In this document: piece by piece, positions 22,878-33,191 of the stretch | Position numbering within the stretch: the first letter of the stretch is position 1 | How the letters are laid out: every line of letters begins with the position of its first letter | NCBI GenBank assembly: GCA_036936605.1 | Contig: JAUPFV010000001.1 | Span: forward strand, 118,118,771 to 118,182,770 | DNA from: Limnanthes douglasii subsp. nivea | Taxonomy: Eukaryota; Streptophyta; Magnoliopsida; Brassicales; Limnanthaceae | Direction of reading: 5' to 3' | DNA: 64,000 bases | Made by a program: the position numbers and the translations under genes | The notes under the pieces: generated by a model | Told to the model about the DNA's origin: nothing | Databases searched by the model: none | The model's input: only the letters and a program-made list of their open reading frames with translations

Positions 22878-23382
22878 TTGTTCCCTGGTTGGGAAGAATT
22901 CGACCTCAAATTAAAAATGTTGAAACATTGAAAGAGCTGCAAAAACATTGACGTGTTCACCTCTGATTGCAAATGGTACCGACATAAGGGTGTGAGAGGA
23001 GAGAATCTGAATGTTGCCGCTCTTGTCAAGAAGTGGTCTCCTAGCTTTGGCCATCTTTATCAGGTCATCGACATTATTTTGCTCAGCTGTAACAATATAT
23101 ATATATATATATATATCACCCACTTGTTATATGGTAGCTTGACCAACTCATTCACTAAACACAACAACACCTTTGCGCGTGTAAAAAGTTGTTGTCTTTC
23201 CAGTTCTAAAATGCGTCTGCTGTATCACATCAAGACACTTGTAGAAAGGAACAATTCCTCTTTGTTGAATAATAGATGGCTTTCAAATCCCTGCCCTTGT
23301 GCATAATTCTTCTTCATAAGATTTAATAACAACTTGGGTTGTAAATAAACCTTGTAACTCTTTTTCATTTTTCTAAACACAC
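22878..23382 (-). pseudogene. Gypsy-3 internal sequence with short coding remnants
   Basis: Near the LTR the minus strand reads LRSNSSQPGNNDVA, which resembles the last residues of some plant gypsy polyproteins. Further right, 23070-22911 encodes KMAKARRPLLDKSGNIQIL and VPFAIRGEHVNVFAALSMF, which I do not recognise. A TA tract at about 23097-23115 interrupts it. The stretch looks like a patchwork of element tail and foreign sequence. Confidence 0.4.
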
Positions 23383-23548
23383 TTATACCTTGGTAATAAT
23401 TTCACGATGGATAATCTCGCAAATCTGAATACCATCAATTCCATATGCAGCAGCATAATCAACTTCTAAAGTATTATTGTTATCTTCATCCTCAAATGGA
23501 TAGTCATCTGTTGGGGTCACTAGTGTTATCTGCCGATCATATTTTGAT
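23383..23548 (-). pseudogene. Foreign coding sequence in Gypsy-3, C-terminal part
   Basis: The minus-strand frame encodes YDRQITLVTPTDDYPFEDED followed by NNNTLEVDYAAAYGIDGIQI and ends at a TAA just below 23383. The composition is typical of a cellular protein and unlike gypsy pol. The frame runs up to the Copia-1 boundary and is continuous with the frame on the other side (29400 upward) if Copia-1 and one copy of the 7-bp duplication are removed. I cannot identify the protein. Confidence 0.55.
23542..23548. repeat. 7-bp duplication at the left of Copia-1
   Basis: TTTTGAT occurs here and at 29400-29406. One extra base separates each copy from the canonical LTR ends (T at 23549, G at 29399), so either the duplication is 7 bp with non-standard ends or a 5-bp duplication has been modified. 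Confidence 0.7.
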
Positions 23549-23549
23549 T

Positions 23550-24125
23550 TGTAGGGCCTACTCACTTCTCTCTCACACATTTATTAGTGTGGGTCCTACA
23601 TTTTGGTTTCTTACAAGAAACAACTAAGCATTAAATAAAGGGTAACTTACAAGCAACCTCCTTTCATTTAATGCAAGTGGGTTTCTTGCAAGTAACCTTT
23701 AGCTTCTTTTGGAAGCATAAGTGGCTTCTTTTGTAAGCCTTGTTTTTGCTATAAATAGGAACATGAGTTGGTCTTGGAGAGCATCACTTGAAGCACTTGA
23801 AAGAAACATTCTAGAGTGCAATATTGTGTGTGACACATTTTAGAGAGAAACACTTTGAGTGAGAGAGAGATACGGGTAGTGTTTAGGAGAATTTGTTTGA
23901 GTAATCTGTGAGATTACTATTCTCTTTGGGTATAATATTTGGGTGAGAAAAGTGAGTGTATAACTCTTGAGTGTATGGAGTGAGACTCCAATCCTTGTAA
24001 TATTTTTGAGTTATAGTGATTCTTATTTTTCTCCCGTGGACATAGGCAAATTAGCCGAACCACGTTAAATTCTTTTTCTCTTGTTTGTTCTTATTTCCGC
24101 ATTCGTGGGATTATTTTTCCCAACA
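23550..24125 (+). repeat. Copia-1 5' LTR
   Basis: It begins TGTAGGGCC and ends TTCCCAACA. A TATA box (TATAAATA) is at 23750-23757. The region after it is rich in GAGAGA and CACTTGA words, as in transcribed leaders. It matches 28133-29398 apart from the insert there. Confidence 0.93.
23750..23757 (+). promoter_or_regulatory. Copia-1 LTR TATA box
   Basis: TATAAATA in the context GCTATAAATAGGA, repeated at 28332-28339 in the other LTR. Transcription of the element should start some 30 bp downstream. Confidence 0.75.
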
Positions 24126-24127
24126 AC

Positions 24128-24139
24128 TGGTATCAGAGC
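24128..24139 (+). other. Copia-1 primer-binding site
   Basis: TGGTATCAGAGC, two bases after the LTR, is complementary to the 3' end of plant initiator-methionine tRNA, the usual primer of copia elements. Confidence 0.93.
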
Positions 24140-24177
24140 ACTGGTTGCAGTTCCATATCCTCCTTCGGCGTACACAA

Positions 24178-26027
24178 ATGGAGGAACGTACGAATATTGG
24201 TGGCAATTCCATGATCATACTCACGGAAACAAATTATTCCATTTGGAAAACCATGATGGAAGAATTGTTGTATTGTAAAGACTTGTTTGATCCTATTGAA
24301 CTAAAAGGGGTCAAACAAGATGCAACAAGTGAAGCAGATTGGAAGAAACTCAACTGTAAAGCTGTTAGTGTGATTCGACAGTGGGTTGAAACAAGGGCAA
24401 TTCGCGACACCGCAAAAGAAACTGATGCTTTCAAATTATGGAAGCATTTAGAAGAAATGTATGAGCCCAAAAATTCTCAAAATAAAGCTTTCATCATAAG
24501 GAGACTCGTGAACCTGAAACTTTATGATGGGCAAAGTGTATCTGACCACTTGGCGAAATTTGACGAGATTCTCGACAATTTGACGAACATTGAGCTGGCC
24601 TTAGCTAAAGAAATTCAAGCGTTGATTTTGTTAAGTTCTTTACCGGATAATTGGGAAACACTTGTGGTAGCTCTTAGCAATTCAGCACCACAAGGAAAGG
24701 TGACGTTAAGCATGGTAAAGGAAAGTATCAACAGAGAAGGAAAAAGAAGAGCGGAGCAAAGCTCTTTCAGCCACCCTCAAGGACAAGCACTAGTCACGGA
24801 GAGAGGAAGAACTAGAAACAAACATTTCTCCAGAGACAGGAGAAACAAAAGCAAGTTCAGAGGCAGATCAAAGTCAAGAGGCGACTTCACTTGCAACTAC
24901 TGTCATAAACCTGGACATTTCAAAAAGGATTGTTGGAAGCTGAGAGAAAAGGAGGCTAAGGAAAATAATGAAGACAATAGAGGAAATGCAGCTGTCATAT
25001 CCAACGATGGTGAAACATACCTAATTTTTTACGATGGACGTGTCAACCTCGCATGCCAAGACACATGGATGATTGATTCTGGAGCATCATTCCATGTAAC
25101 AGCCGATAGAAGTCTTTTGACCACTTACACAAGTGGTGAGTTCGGTTTTGTCAAGATGGGAAATGAGGTAAGATGTGAAATTGTTGGTCGAGGCGATGCA
25201 ACACTGGAAACTAGCAGCGGTTGCAAGCTGTTATTAAAAGATGTTCGACATGTTCCGGACATCCGTATCAATTTGATCTCTACTGGTCAACTTGACGATA
25301 TGGGATACGAAAACACATTTAGCAATGGAGTTTGGAAGCTTAAGAAAGGAAATCTGGTCGTGGCCAGAGGTAAGAAGATTGATCGTTTGTATTATATGCA
25401 AACAAAACAATCAAGTGGAGTAGAAGCGAATGCGATCAAGTATGAAGACTCGGCGAATTTATGGCACGCCAGACTTGGTCATATGAGTGAGAAGGGACTT
25501 AAAATTCTCACGAAAGAAAATCTTCTACCAAATCTTCCAAATATTCCTTTAAAGCAATGCACTCATTGTTTGGCAGGAAAACAACACAGAGTCGCATTTC
25601 GAGCAGGACGACCACATAGAAAGAATAATATTCTTGATCTAATACATACAGATGTATGTTCCATGGGTGACAGAAGTATCGGTGGATCATTATACTTTGT
25701 CACATTCATTGACGATCATTCCAGAAAGGTGTGGGCTTATCCTTTGAAGACCAAAGATCAAGTGTTAGAAGTATTCAAGAAGTTTCATGCCAACGTTGAA
25801 AGGCAAACTGGAAAACTTTTGAAATGTATTCGCTCCGACAATGGTGGTGAATACATTGGACCATTTGAAGAATATTGTAGAGTTCATGGTATCAGGCTTG
25901 AGAGATCGGTTCCCAAGACCCCGCAACATAATGGTGTTGCAGAAAGAATGAATAGAACATTTGTAACAAGATCGTGTGCATGCTCTCCCATTCAAGATTG
26001 TCAAAGTCCTTCTGGGGTGAAGCATTG
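24178..26027 (+). pseudogene. Copia-1 gag, protease and integrase
   Basis: I place the start at ATG 24178 (MEERTNIGG), the first in frame after the primer site; the frame is open further upstream, but that part covers the LTR end. Gag runs over the first ~250 residues (SVSDHLAKFDEILDNL) and ends in a basic stretch and a zinc knuckle, CNYCHKPGHFKKDC. The protease motif is WMIDSGASFHV. The pre-integrase zinc domain is LWHARLGHMSEKGL with C-x2-C in CTHCLAG. Integrase has its catalytic D in HTDVCSM, D in IRSDNGGEY and E in QHNGVAERMNRTF. A frameshift at about 25965 shunts the frame to a TGA at 26026-26028. Everything before it is unbroken, so the damage is recent. Confidence 0.93.
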
Positions 26028-26362
26028 ATGACGGCGGTAGATCTTGTCAAATTATCTCCTTCAGTTCCTTTAGATGGTGCAATTCCCGAAAGAATATGGA
26101 CCGGGAAAGACATAAGTTACAAACACTTGAAGGTGTTTGGTTGTAAGGCGTTTGTACATGTCCCTCGAGATGAAAGATCCAAGCTGGATGAGAAAACCAA
26201 AGAATGCATATTTCTTGGTTACGGACATGATGAGTTTGGTTATAGACTTTGGAATCCAAGAAGTAGAAAAGTTGTTCGAAGTAGATATGTTGTGTTCTTC
26301 GAAGACCAAACCCTTGGAGACATGAAGAACGACGAGAATACAAAATCAGATGTCAATACTTA
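25974..26362 (+). pseudogene. Copia-1 integrase C-terminal part
   Basis: This frame continues pol after the frameshift: CMLSHSRLSKSFWGEALMTA, LKVFGCKAFVHVPRDERSKL and CIFLGYGHDEFGYRLWNP. It is the usual stretch after the catalytic core in copia integrases. It ends in a TAA at 26360-26362, from where another frame leads into the linker before the polymerase (RSIRDRRPSTRYP near 26480-26520). Confidence 0.88.
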
Positions 26363-26499
26363 AATTGACTTAGTTCCGGATGCACCATTTCCAGTTGAGT
26401 ATGAGGATCATGACGAGGCTCCCGACCATGAAGAAACAGTTGACGTTGAAGGAAATCATACTGAAGAACCCCATCTGAGAAGATCCATTAGAGATCGTC

Positions 26500-27715
26500 G
26501 GCCTTCGACTAGATACCCAACAAATGAGTATGTGTTACTAACTGACGGGGAGAACCTGAATGTTTTGAAGAAGCTGTGCTGCACATTCAAAAGAAGGAGT
26601 GGTGGAAAGCCATGAAAGAAGAGATGAAGTCATTGCATGAGAACCACACATACGATATGGTAGAGTTACCAAAAGGGAAGAAAGCACTCAACAATAAAGG
26701 GGTGTTTAAGCTGAAGACTGAAGAAGGAAATCCACAACCAAGATACAAGGCGCAACTGGTTGTCAAAGGATTTGGTCAGAGAAAAGGTATTGATTTTGAA
26801 GAAATATTTTCACCTGTAGTAAAAATGTCATCTATTCGTGTTGTTCTTGGAATAGCTGCTAGCTTGAATTTGGAAGTTGAACAACTTGATGTGAAAACTG
26901 CTTTTCTCCATGGTGATTTGGAAGAAGAAATTTACATGAAGCAACCTGAAGGGTTTGAGACTAAAGATAAAGAGCATTTGGTCTGCAAACTAAAGAAGAG
27001 TTTGTACGGTCTCAAACAAGCCCCACGACAGTGGTATAAAAGGTTCGATTCCTTCATGGTGGAACACGGGTATAAAAAGACTTCATCTGACCATTGTGTT
27101 TTCATTAAGATATTTTCTGAAAATAATTTTATCATCCTTATGCTCTACGTGGATGATATGTTGATTGTTGGTCGTGATATTGGAAAGATAGAGAAGTTAA
27201 AGATGGAGCTCAGCAAATCTTTCGCAATGAAGAATTTGGGTCCCGCAAAGCAAATTCTTGGGATAAAAATCACTCGAGATAGGGTGAACAACAAATTATG
27301 GTTGTCCCAAGAAAAATATATTGAGAAGGTTTTAGAAAGATTCAGCATGAGCAAAGCGAAACCTGTTACTTTTCCACTTGCAGGGCATTTTAAACTTTCT
27401 TCCAAGCAATCACCTACAAAAGAAAGCGAGATGGAAGAAATGAATAAAATACCTTACTCTTCAGCTGTTGGCAGTTTGATGTATGCCATGGTTTGTACAA
27501 GACCTGATATTGCTCATGCCGTCGGAGTAGTCAGCCGATTTTTATCTAATCCTGGAAAAGAGCATTGGGAAGCTGTAAAATGGATATTCAGGTATCTTCG
27601 AGGAACATCTCAATTATGTTTATGTTTTGGCAATGGTAAACCTATTCTTGAAGGCTACACGGATTCAGATATGGCTGGTGATGTTGATAGTGGAAATATA
27701 TTTCGGGATATTTGA
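26500..27715 (+). pseudogene. Copia-1 reverse transcriptase
   Basis: The open block 26576-27715 contains YKAQLVVKGFGQRKGIDFEE, QLDVKTAFLHGDLEEEIYMK, SLYGLKQAPRQWYKRF and the catalytic LYVDDMLIVG, then KNLGPAKQILGIKITRDR and the thumb (SAVGSLMYAMVCTRPDIAHA). All polymerase motifs are intact. The frame breaks at the start of RNase H (YTDSDMAGDVDSG) by a frameshift to a TGA at 27713-27715. Confidence 0.93.
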
Positions 27716-28116
27716 TGACGTTTTCAGGGGGAGCAATTTCATGGAAATCAAGATTACAAAAATGCGTTGCATTATCCACTACTTAGGCTGAATATATTGC
27801 CATTACTGAAGCTAGTAAAGAACTTTTATGGTTAAAGAAGTTTCTTATAGAGTTGGGCCTCAATCAAGAAAAGTATACTCTCCACTGTGATAGTCAAAGC
27901 GCTATTCATCTTAGCAAAAATCCAAGTTTGCACTCGAGATCGAAACATATTGATGTTCGATACCATTGGATTCGTGAAACCTTAGAGTCAAAGCAGATGA
28001 GTATTGAGAAGATTCATACCGATGACAATGGATCAGATATGATGACAAAGTCACTGCCGAAACAAAAGCTTGATGTGTGCACAGAGGTTGCCGGACTGGT
28101 AACACTCTCCTCCTGA
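27716..28116 (+). pseudogene. Copia-1 RNase H
   Basis: The domain continues in another frame: SWKSRLQKCVALSTT, then a TAG at the next codon, then AEYIAITEASKELLWLKKFL. The block 27853-28116 holds LHCDSQSAIHLSKNPSLHSR and SKHIDVRYHWIRE. It ends with a TGA at 28114-28116, 16 bp before the 3' LTR. The enzyme removes the RNA strand during cDNA synthesis. Confidence 0.9.
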
Positions 28117-28120
28117 GCAG

Positions 28121-28132
28121 GCGGGGGAGATT
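28121..28132 (+). other. Copia-1 polypurine tract
   Basis: GCGGGGGAGATT lies directly before TGTAGGGC of the 3' LTR. Confidence 0.85.
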
Positions 28133-29398
28133 TGTAGGGCCTGCTCACTTCTCTCTCACACATTTATTAGTGTGGGTCTTACATTTTGGTTTCTTACAAG
28201 AAACAACTAAGCATTAAATGAAGGGTAACTTACAAGCAACCTCCTTTCATTTAATGCAAGTGGGTTTCTTGCAAGTAACCTTTAGCTTCTTTTGGAAGCA
28301 TAAGTGGCTTCTTTTGTAAGCCTTGGTTTGCTATAAATAGGACCATGAGTTTGTCTTGGAGAGCATCACTTGAAGCACTTGAAAGAAACATTCTAGAGTG
28401 CAATATTGTGTGTGACACATTTTAGAGAGAAACACTTTGAGTGAGAGAGAAATACGGGTAGTGTTTAGGAGAATTTGTTTGAGTAATCTGTGAGATTACT
28501 ATTCTCTTTAGGTATAATATTTGGGGTGAGAAAAGTGAGTGTATAACTCTTGAGTGTATGGAGTGAGACTCCAATCCTTTCCATCACCATCCATTTGAAA
28601 CGTCGATAAAGGACCAATAGTCTATTTTGGAAAGGGGAACGACATGTGAAAACTTGCTCTAAAGAGGGGCTTCACCCATAAAAGGAGTGGCCAAAGAAGA
28701 CCTAAATAATCCGGAGACAGGGTCGAGAAGTACCAGGTTGCCCTCCGTCCTTTCTTTCTCTCGGTCCCACCCAGAAAGATACGGCTTAGCCAAAAAAAGT
28801 GTCCCTGCGCGAGTTTATTATTAAAGTAAAGCTTTGGCTCCCTAAAGACTCAAAAAATGAATCAAAGGGGGACTTATGCAACGGGCTATGCCACCCAAAC
28901 CAACTGAGGGAAGTCGCATCCGTCCCATCGCAAGCACCTACAATGTCATGATCACATTGGTTTACCCTTTTTTCTTTGGTAGTTCAACGGACAAGCTACC
29001 ATGAGACAAAAGATCTTCTTTCTAAAGAGATTCGATTCGGAACTATTATCTGTCCAAGGTCCAATATTGAAATAATTTAATAAGTTTTCCCTGACTTTGT
29101 CCGTGTCAACAAACAATTCGAAATGCCTCGACTTTTTTAGAACAAGTCCGGGTCAAATAGCAATGATTCGAAGCACTTTTTTTTACACTATTTCGGAAAC
29201 CCAAGGACTCAATCGTATGGATATGTAAAATACAGGATTTCCAATCCTAGCAGGAAAAGGAGGGAAACGGTAATATTTTTGAGTTATAGTGATTCTTATT
29301 TTTCTCCCGTGGACGTAGACAAATTAGCCGAACCACATTAAATTCTTTTTTTTTTGTTTGTTCTTATTTCCGCATTCGTGGGATTATTTTTCCCAACA
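28133..29398 (+). repeat. Copia-1 3' LTR, enlarged by an insert
   Basis: The parts at 28133-28579 and 29270-29398 align with the 5' LTR. The break lies between CCAATCCTT and GTAATATTT, which are contiguous in the 5' LTR at about 23990-24005. Confidence 0.93.
28580..29269. other. 690-bp organellar DNA insert in the Copia-1 3' LTR
   Basis: The sequence is less AT-rich and different in texture from everything around it. The last ~275 bp, from CTACCATGAGACAAAAGATC (about 28996) to GGAAAAGGAGGGAAACG, agree with my memory of the second intron of plastid rps12, a group II intron in the inverted repeat. The first ~410 bp are of organellar character but unplaced; they could be mitochondrial, since plant mitochondria carry plastid pieces. 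No target duplication is visible, which fits repair of a break by capture of organelle DNA. Confidence 0.7.
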
Positions 29399-29399
29399 G

Positions 29400-31020
29400 T
29401 TTTGATGGCTCCAATCTTCCTAATGAACTTTGGGTTGGATCGGTATCATCTTTGCTTCTTGGTGCAAGAGGAGGCCTAGAATCACCTCTAGGTCTCTTTA
29501 AAGGCCTTTTGAAGTTACCATCATCTGAATCTTGGTCTAATGTAAATAAATTTCCAGAATCTTCTTTTATCGTCTCTGATAAGCTTCCCAGTATCGCTAC
29601 ATATAAAAGTAGAATTAAATAGCGTCTTCTTTAGGTAATAGTTCGATAGCTAGTAAAAAGTTGTCTTATGCGTCGGACTCGTTATTTTCTTTAAATTTTA
29701 GAGAAGATCAATTCTTTTTTTCTTGAAATTTCTTTCTCCTGCCAGTAAGTAACGTGACAGAAGAATCAGGAAATGTTCGACTTCTAAGAAAAAAAACGCA
29801 GGTTTGAGATAGATGTCCATGATTCAAATCCTATCATCATAAAATCGTGCCCAGTCTGATGGTTCTTCTAGGATGAGCCTTCGGGTGTTAAACTCACAAT
29901 ATAAACACCAAGATATCATCCATGAGGAGTTGGAAAAATTGGAGATCGGTTTGTCGAGCTTGAGATCACGGTGATATCTTGTCACACCCAAGCTAAGAAA
30001 ATCATGCTTCGAATTCAGTTCTGTTTCGGTTTTAGGATTCAGCTTTGCAAAAACACAAACCTCCAACATTAACCTGGGAAGCATGAACTTGTATCTAGTG
30101 TTGACATCTGACTCAGACACCACCCAGTAGAAAGGAAACTTATCAGACAGACATATCAAGGTTTAATGCTAATGGACCACCAGCTTTCTCATAAGGATCA
30201 ACAAATATTCTCTGCCAAATCTCTTATGATTTCTTTATGTCTCTTTCGTCCGCGGTTTATGATATTTCATCAAGAAAATGTTCCCCGCCGAAGAAAACTC
30301 GCTTTACACCAGCCTCGTTTCTTTAATTCCCTCGCTCGTCTGCAATCTTGTTCGCGTATCCATAACTGTGTCCATTTCCAGAGCTAGTGGGTGAACGGCA
30401 CTGCTTGGGCTCTTCCCTTTTAGATGCTCTACGCCATATGTTACATACAACTTATCAGTTGGGATATTATGGGACGTATAAAAGAACTAATCCAACACAC
30501 TTGCTTCTGTTATGCGTGCAATGAGAAGAGACTGAATATTGCACCCTAATATATATTTATCACGAGTATAGTCACTGGTTTCCTCGATATCCTCTGATTT
30601 AGAAGGCTCGGGCCATTTGTATCATGAAGGAAATAAATATCTTCTATCATGCAGAGTACACGATTCTTTCTTCTAGCAGCAAATCCAAAAGATGTGTTAA
30701 GCAAGCCATCAATGTCATTAGCTCCCTTATTTCCAGCAACTTGAATCCAGTGACAGAGTAGTTCTGATCTCAATACCCTCGCAACAATACTCTGACTGTA
30801 GTTCTTTGAACTACGTCCATACATGCCTGCATCCCGTATTGTCATGTTGTTGCCGACAAAAAGTGCAGATTCAGAAGAAAGTGCCTCTGAGATTACATTT
30901 GCTAACACATGCACTCAATTTCCTGCTGTTAGTATAGTCTGATCAGAACTAAGAGCATCGACGAAATGATCTGGCTCTGATTCAGTCGTCGGATCTGTAA
31001 TCCAATGTTCGTTTTCTTCT
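29400..31020 (-). pseudogene. Foreign coding sequence in Gypsy-3, N-terminal and middle parts
   Basis: Reading down the minus strand, several blocks have protein-like composition and no resemblance to gypsy domains. They are WITDPTTESEPDHFVDALSS (about 31000), NNMTIRDAGMYGRSSKNYSQ and NKGANDIDGLLNTSFGFAAR (30900-30650), FFGGEHFLDEIS and IFVDPYEKAGGPLALNLDMS (30300-30170), KFPFYWVVSESDVNTRYKFM (30140) and SGNLFTLDQDSDDGNFKRPL (29560). The last block leads in frame across the Copia-1 site into 23548-23383. Stops and frameshifts lie between the blocks, and some intervals may be introns. I cannot name the source gene. A captured host gene is the best explanation; a second unrecognised element is the alternative. 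Confidence 0.5.
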
Positions 31021-31369
31021 ATTTCGAGTCCGCTTTCGAATTTTAATTTTTTTTATTTCGAACCAAATCAATATGTTCAATCTTATTTCTATTAACCAAT
31101 TTAACTATATTATGAGATGAAAAAATTGATTTCGAAATTTTCTTTTTTCTTTTGATGAAAAATATGGTTTTGAAATTATTATTTTTTATGAGGGTTTCAA
31201 TTCCTTAGTATCAAGCCTCTCTTCTTTGACCTCATCATCATATTTATAGCAGACGGGGTTGTCGAATTTGGACTCAGTTTTAATGTCAAAACTAAGATCA
31301 GTACCTCGTGCGGTATGAGCATGAAACTCCTTAACTGGTGGTAGTTTTGGAGACAATACTCTAGATGGC

Positions 31370-31765
31370 ACTTGTCTAAACTTGCAACAATCTTTCACGA
31401 AACTGTATCGATTCGTTCTACCATCATAAGTAGAATTCCTCTTAAATCGTCATGGACATCTTAAAACTAGATGGGAAATGTCCATAGTAACTACGTCACA
31501 CCATGCTGTATTTTTGTAATTACCAACAGAAAATGCAATTAGATAGCGTTTAGAAACTGCAACCTCAATGTACTTTATCAGTCCTCAGAATATGTACCGG
31601 TATGGAAGAGTTTCAGTCTTCAACTCTAATTACTGAACAACCTCTTCTGAAATAAGATTCTCATAACTATTCGAATCGATTACAAACTTGCGAATTCTTT
31701 CTCCAATTGTACAAGTAGATTGGAAGATGTCGATGTCATTCTCTGTTCTAGTCCTTAAATCAAAA
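31370..31765 (-). pseudogene. Gypsy-3 protease-region remnant
   Basis: On the minus strand the sequence reads DIFQSTCTIGERIRKFVIDS, then NSYENLISEEVVQ, and later NTAWCDVVTMDISHLVLRCP. This is the layout of the retropepsin-like region of chromovirus-type plant gypsy elements, in which the active-site Asp opens a D-x-x-S motif. Two stops and a frameshift are present. A lysine/glutamate-rich tail continues to about 31190. Confidence 0.75.
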
Positions 31766-31809
31766 GGTACCCGAAATATGATTTATATATCTGCATAGTA
31801 GGAATTCGT

Positions 31810-31822
31810 GGCTCTGATACCA
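31810..31822 (-). other. Gypsy-3 primer-binding site
   Basis: The reverse complement is TGGTATCAGAGCC, a perfect match to the initiator-Met primer motif, two bases from the LTR end at 31825. It fixes the element's orientation as minus. Confidence 0.9.
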
Positions 31823-31824
31823 AC

Positions 31825-32209
31825 TGATAGTGTGGCGAAAGATTAGTAGAAAGAAACAACAATAAAACCCTAACCCTAGGTTAGAGAATGAAGGAGACTC
31901 AGAAAAATAATCTCAGAATTCTATTAATTAAAGTCTGACGGCAAAATATGGTACATTATGCTTTATATAGCACTACCCAAAACCCTAATTCCAAATAAGG
32001 AAAAAATAAACAAATAAATAAAATTAACACTGAAATATTAAAACTGATTTTTGAAGGTTTTTTAGGATCGAATTTGGGTATCAATCTTTGTAACTTGTCA
32101 CAGTTTTGGAATCTAACGAGCTGGTCGAAATATTCGATTTGAGTACCTGTTTGACTTAATTCTGATACCTGAGCGAGAAACCAGTCTGTCCGCAGTCTTT
32201 GTTACATCA
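31825..32209 (-). repeat. Gypsy-3 5' LTR
   Basis: It is the homologue of 22477-22877. On the minus strand it begins TGATGTAAC and ends CACACTATCA next to the primer site. Both LTRs share the block CGAATTTGGGTATCAA and the end GATACCTGAGCGAGAA. Confidence 0.87.
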
Positions 32210-32649
32210 ATCCAATACCATTTATTATGTTTTATGTACATATTAATATAATTTAGTTATTTTTATTTAGATATTAATTGTTATAAATTAAAGTTAAAAT
32301 CAAATATTAAAAAAAAACAATCGTGTTTTTATTGTTTTTATTGGTTTTATCGGTCTGAACCGTTAATCAAACGGAGTTTAAACCTCGACTCGTTAACGAC
32401 TTGATAACATTATCGGATGGTTCCCAGACGGGTTTTAACGGACTGGTCCTAGATGGGTTATCGGATTAGTAAGCCCAGCAACAACCCTAATTCCAACTAT
32501 TGTACTTCATGAAATATATTTTCAATTTGTTGAGTATGAAGGGTTGCGACAAGTATTTTGGTATATACGTAATGAAGTTCATTAGTAAATACTTACAAAA
32601 ATGATGTAATAAAGATTTATGATAGGGAGAAAAATAAATTTAAAAATAA
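32210..32649. other. AT-rich spacer between Gypsy-3 and Gypsy-2
   Basis: No gene is seen. A (C/G)-containing patch at 32345-32490 repeats words such as GGTTTTA and CGGACTGG, but I find no structure in it. Confidence 0.45.
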
Positions 32650-33112
32650 TGTTAGCATTAAATACAACCTGAATTAGTTCATATGATCTTTGGAGTTCTC
32701 TCTTGATTGATGGGTATATTTGTCTTACCATATATTTTATTGATAAAGAATTTGATATGGAAATAGAGTTTTAAGGACTAAATTGTAAATAATGTAAATT
32801 TAAAGATTTAATTGTAATTAATGTAAGTTTTGTCTTTACTTCGTGGCTGGTGTAAGTTTTAGAGGATATTTGTAACTTTGTATAATTTGTAAGGATTAAA
32901 CAGCAATTAGTCCACGTTTTGTAACAGACTCACTTTAAGACTAAGTCTTGGCTCCTCTATATAAATGACGAGACTATTCTAATAAAGTGGTTGCTCACTT
33001 TTACTTTGAAACTAATTTGTACTTGTGTTTTCTCTCTCTAAAAACTCTCAAGCTCTTTCTCTCTCTAGAATACACTCTTGATAGTTTACTTAGGCAAAAC
33101 GATAACTCATCA
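32650..33112 (+). repeat. Gypsy-2 5' LTR (outer limit tentative)
   Basis: The inner end ACTCATCA at 33112 is followed by a primer-binding site. A TATA box (TATATAAAT, 32958-32966) and a TCTCTCTC-rich leader are in the positions expected of an LTR promoter. The 3' LTR is missing, so the outer limit rests only on a TG at 32650 and is uncertain. Confidence 0.55.
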
Positions 33113-33114
33113 AA

Positions 33115-33132
33115 TTGGCAACTCCACTAGGG
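33115..33132 (+). other. Gypsy-2 primer-binding site
   Basis: TTGGCAACTCCACTAGGG follows the LTR end after two bases and resembles the primer site of Gypsy-1 (TTGGCGACCACAGTGGGA). Confidence 0.7.
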
Positions 33133-33191
33133 ACGTCAAATTAGTGTTATTGTTTCGTTTGATACAATCTAAGTCTTTGACTGAAATCCAT

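Larger units (their letters stand above)
23550..29398 (+). mobile_element. Copia-1: full-length Ty1/copia element, Tork/Tnt1-like
   Basis: The element has a 576-bp 5' LTR, an initiator-Met primer site, one gag-pol region in copia order (gag, protease, integrase, reverse transcriptase, RNase H), a polypurine tract and a 3' LTR enlarged to 1266 bp by a 690-bp insert. It lies inside Gypsy-3 and splits its foreign coding sequence. Outside the insert the LTRs differ at about 15 positions by eye, so insertion was fairly recent, but pol already carries several frameshifts and at least two stops. Confidence 0.95.
22477..32209 (-). mobile_element. Gypsy-3: old minus-strand gypsy element with foreign coding sequence
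   Basis: Two related LTRs (22477-22877, 401 bp; 31825-32209, 385 bp) begin TGATAGTGTGG and end TACATCA on the plus strand. The flanking 5-mers are CTCCA and ATCCA, a target duplication with one mismatch. The primer-binding site next to the right LTR, read on the minus strand, is TGGTATCAGAGCC, complementary to initiator-Met tRNA, so the element runs right to left. Once Copia-1 is removed it is about 3.9 kb. A protease remnant follows the primer site, but reverse transcriptase, RNase H and integrase are absent, and a different coding sequence takes their place. Confidence 0.85.

Noticed and set aside
24081..24177. Start of the Copia-1 polyprotein at 24085
   Set aside because: The upstream part covers the LTR end and primer-binding site; transcription starts within the LTR, and the first sensible start is ATG 24178.
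30166..30387. Plus-strand 73-codon frame in Gypsy-3
   Set aside because: The minus strand of the same interval carries better protein-like blocks that fit the neighbouring minus-strand sequence.
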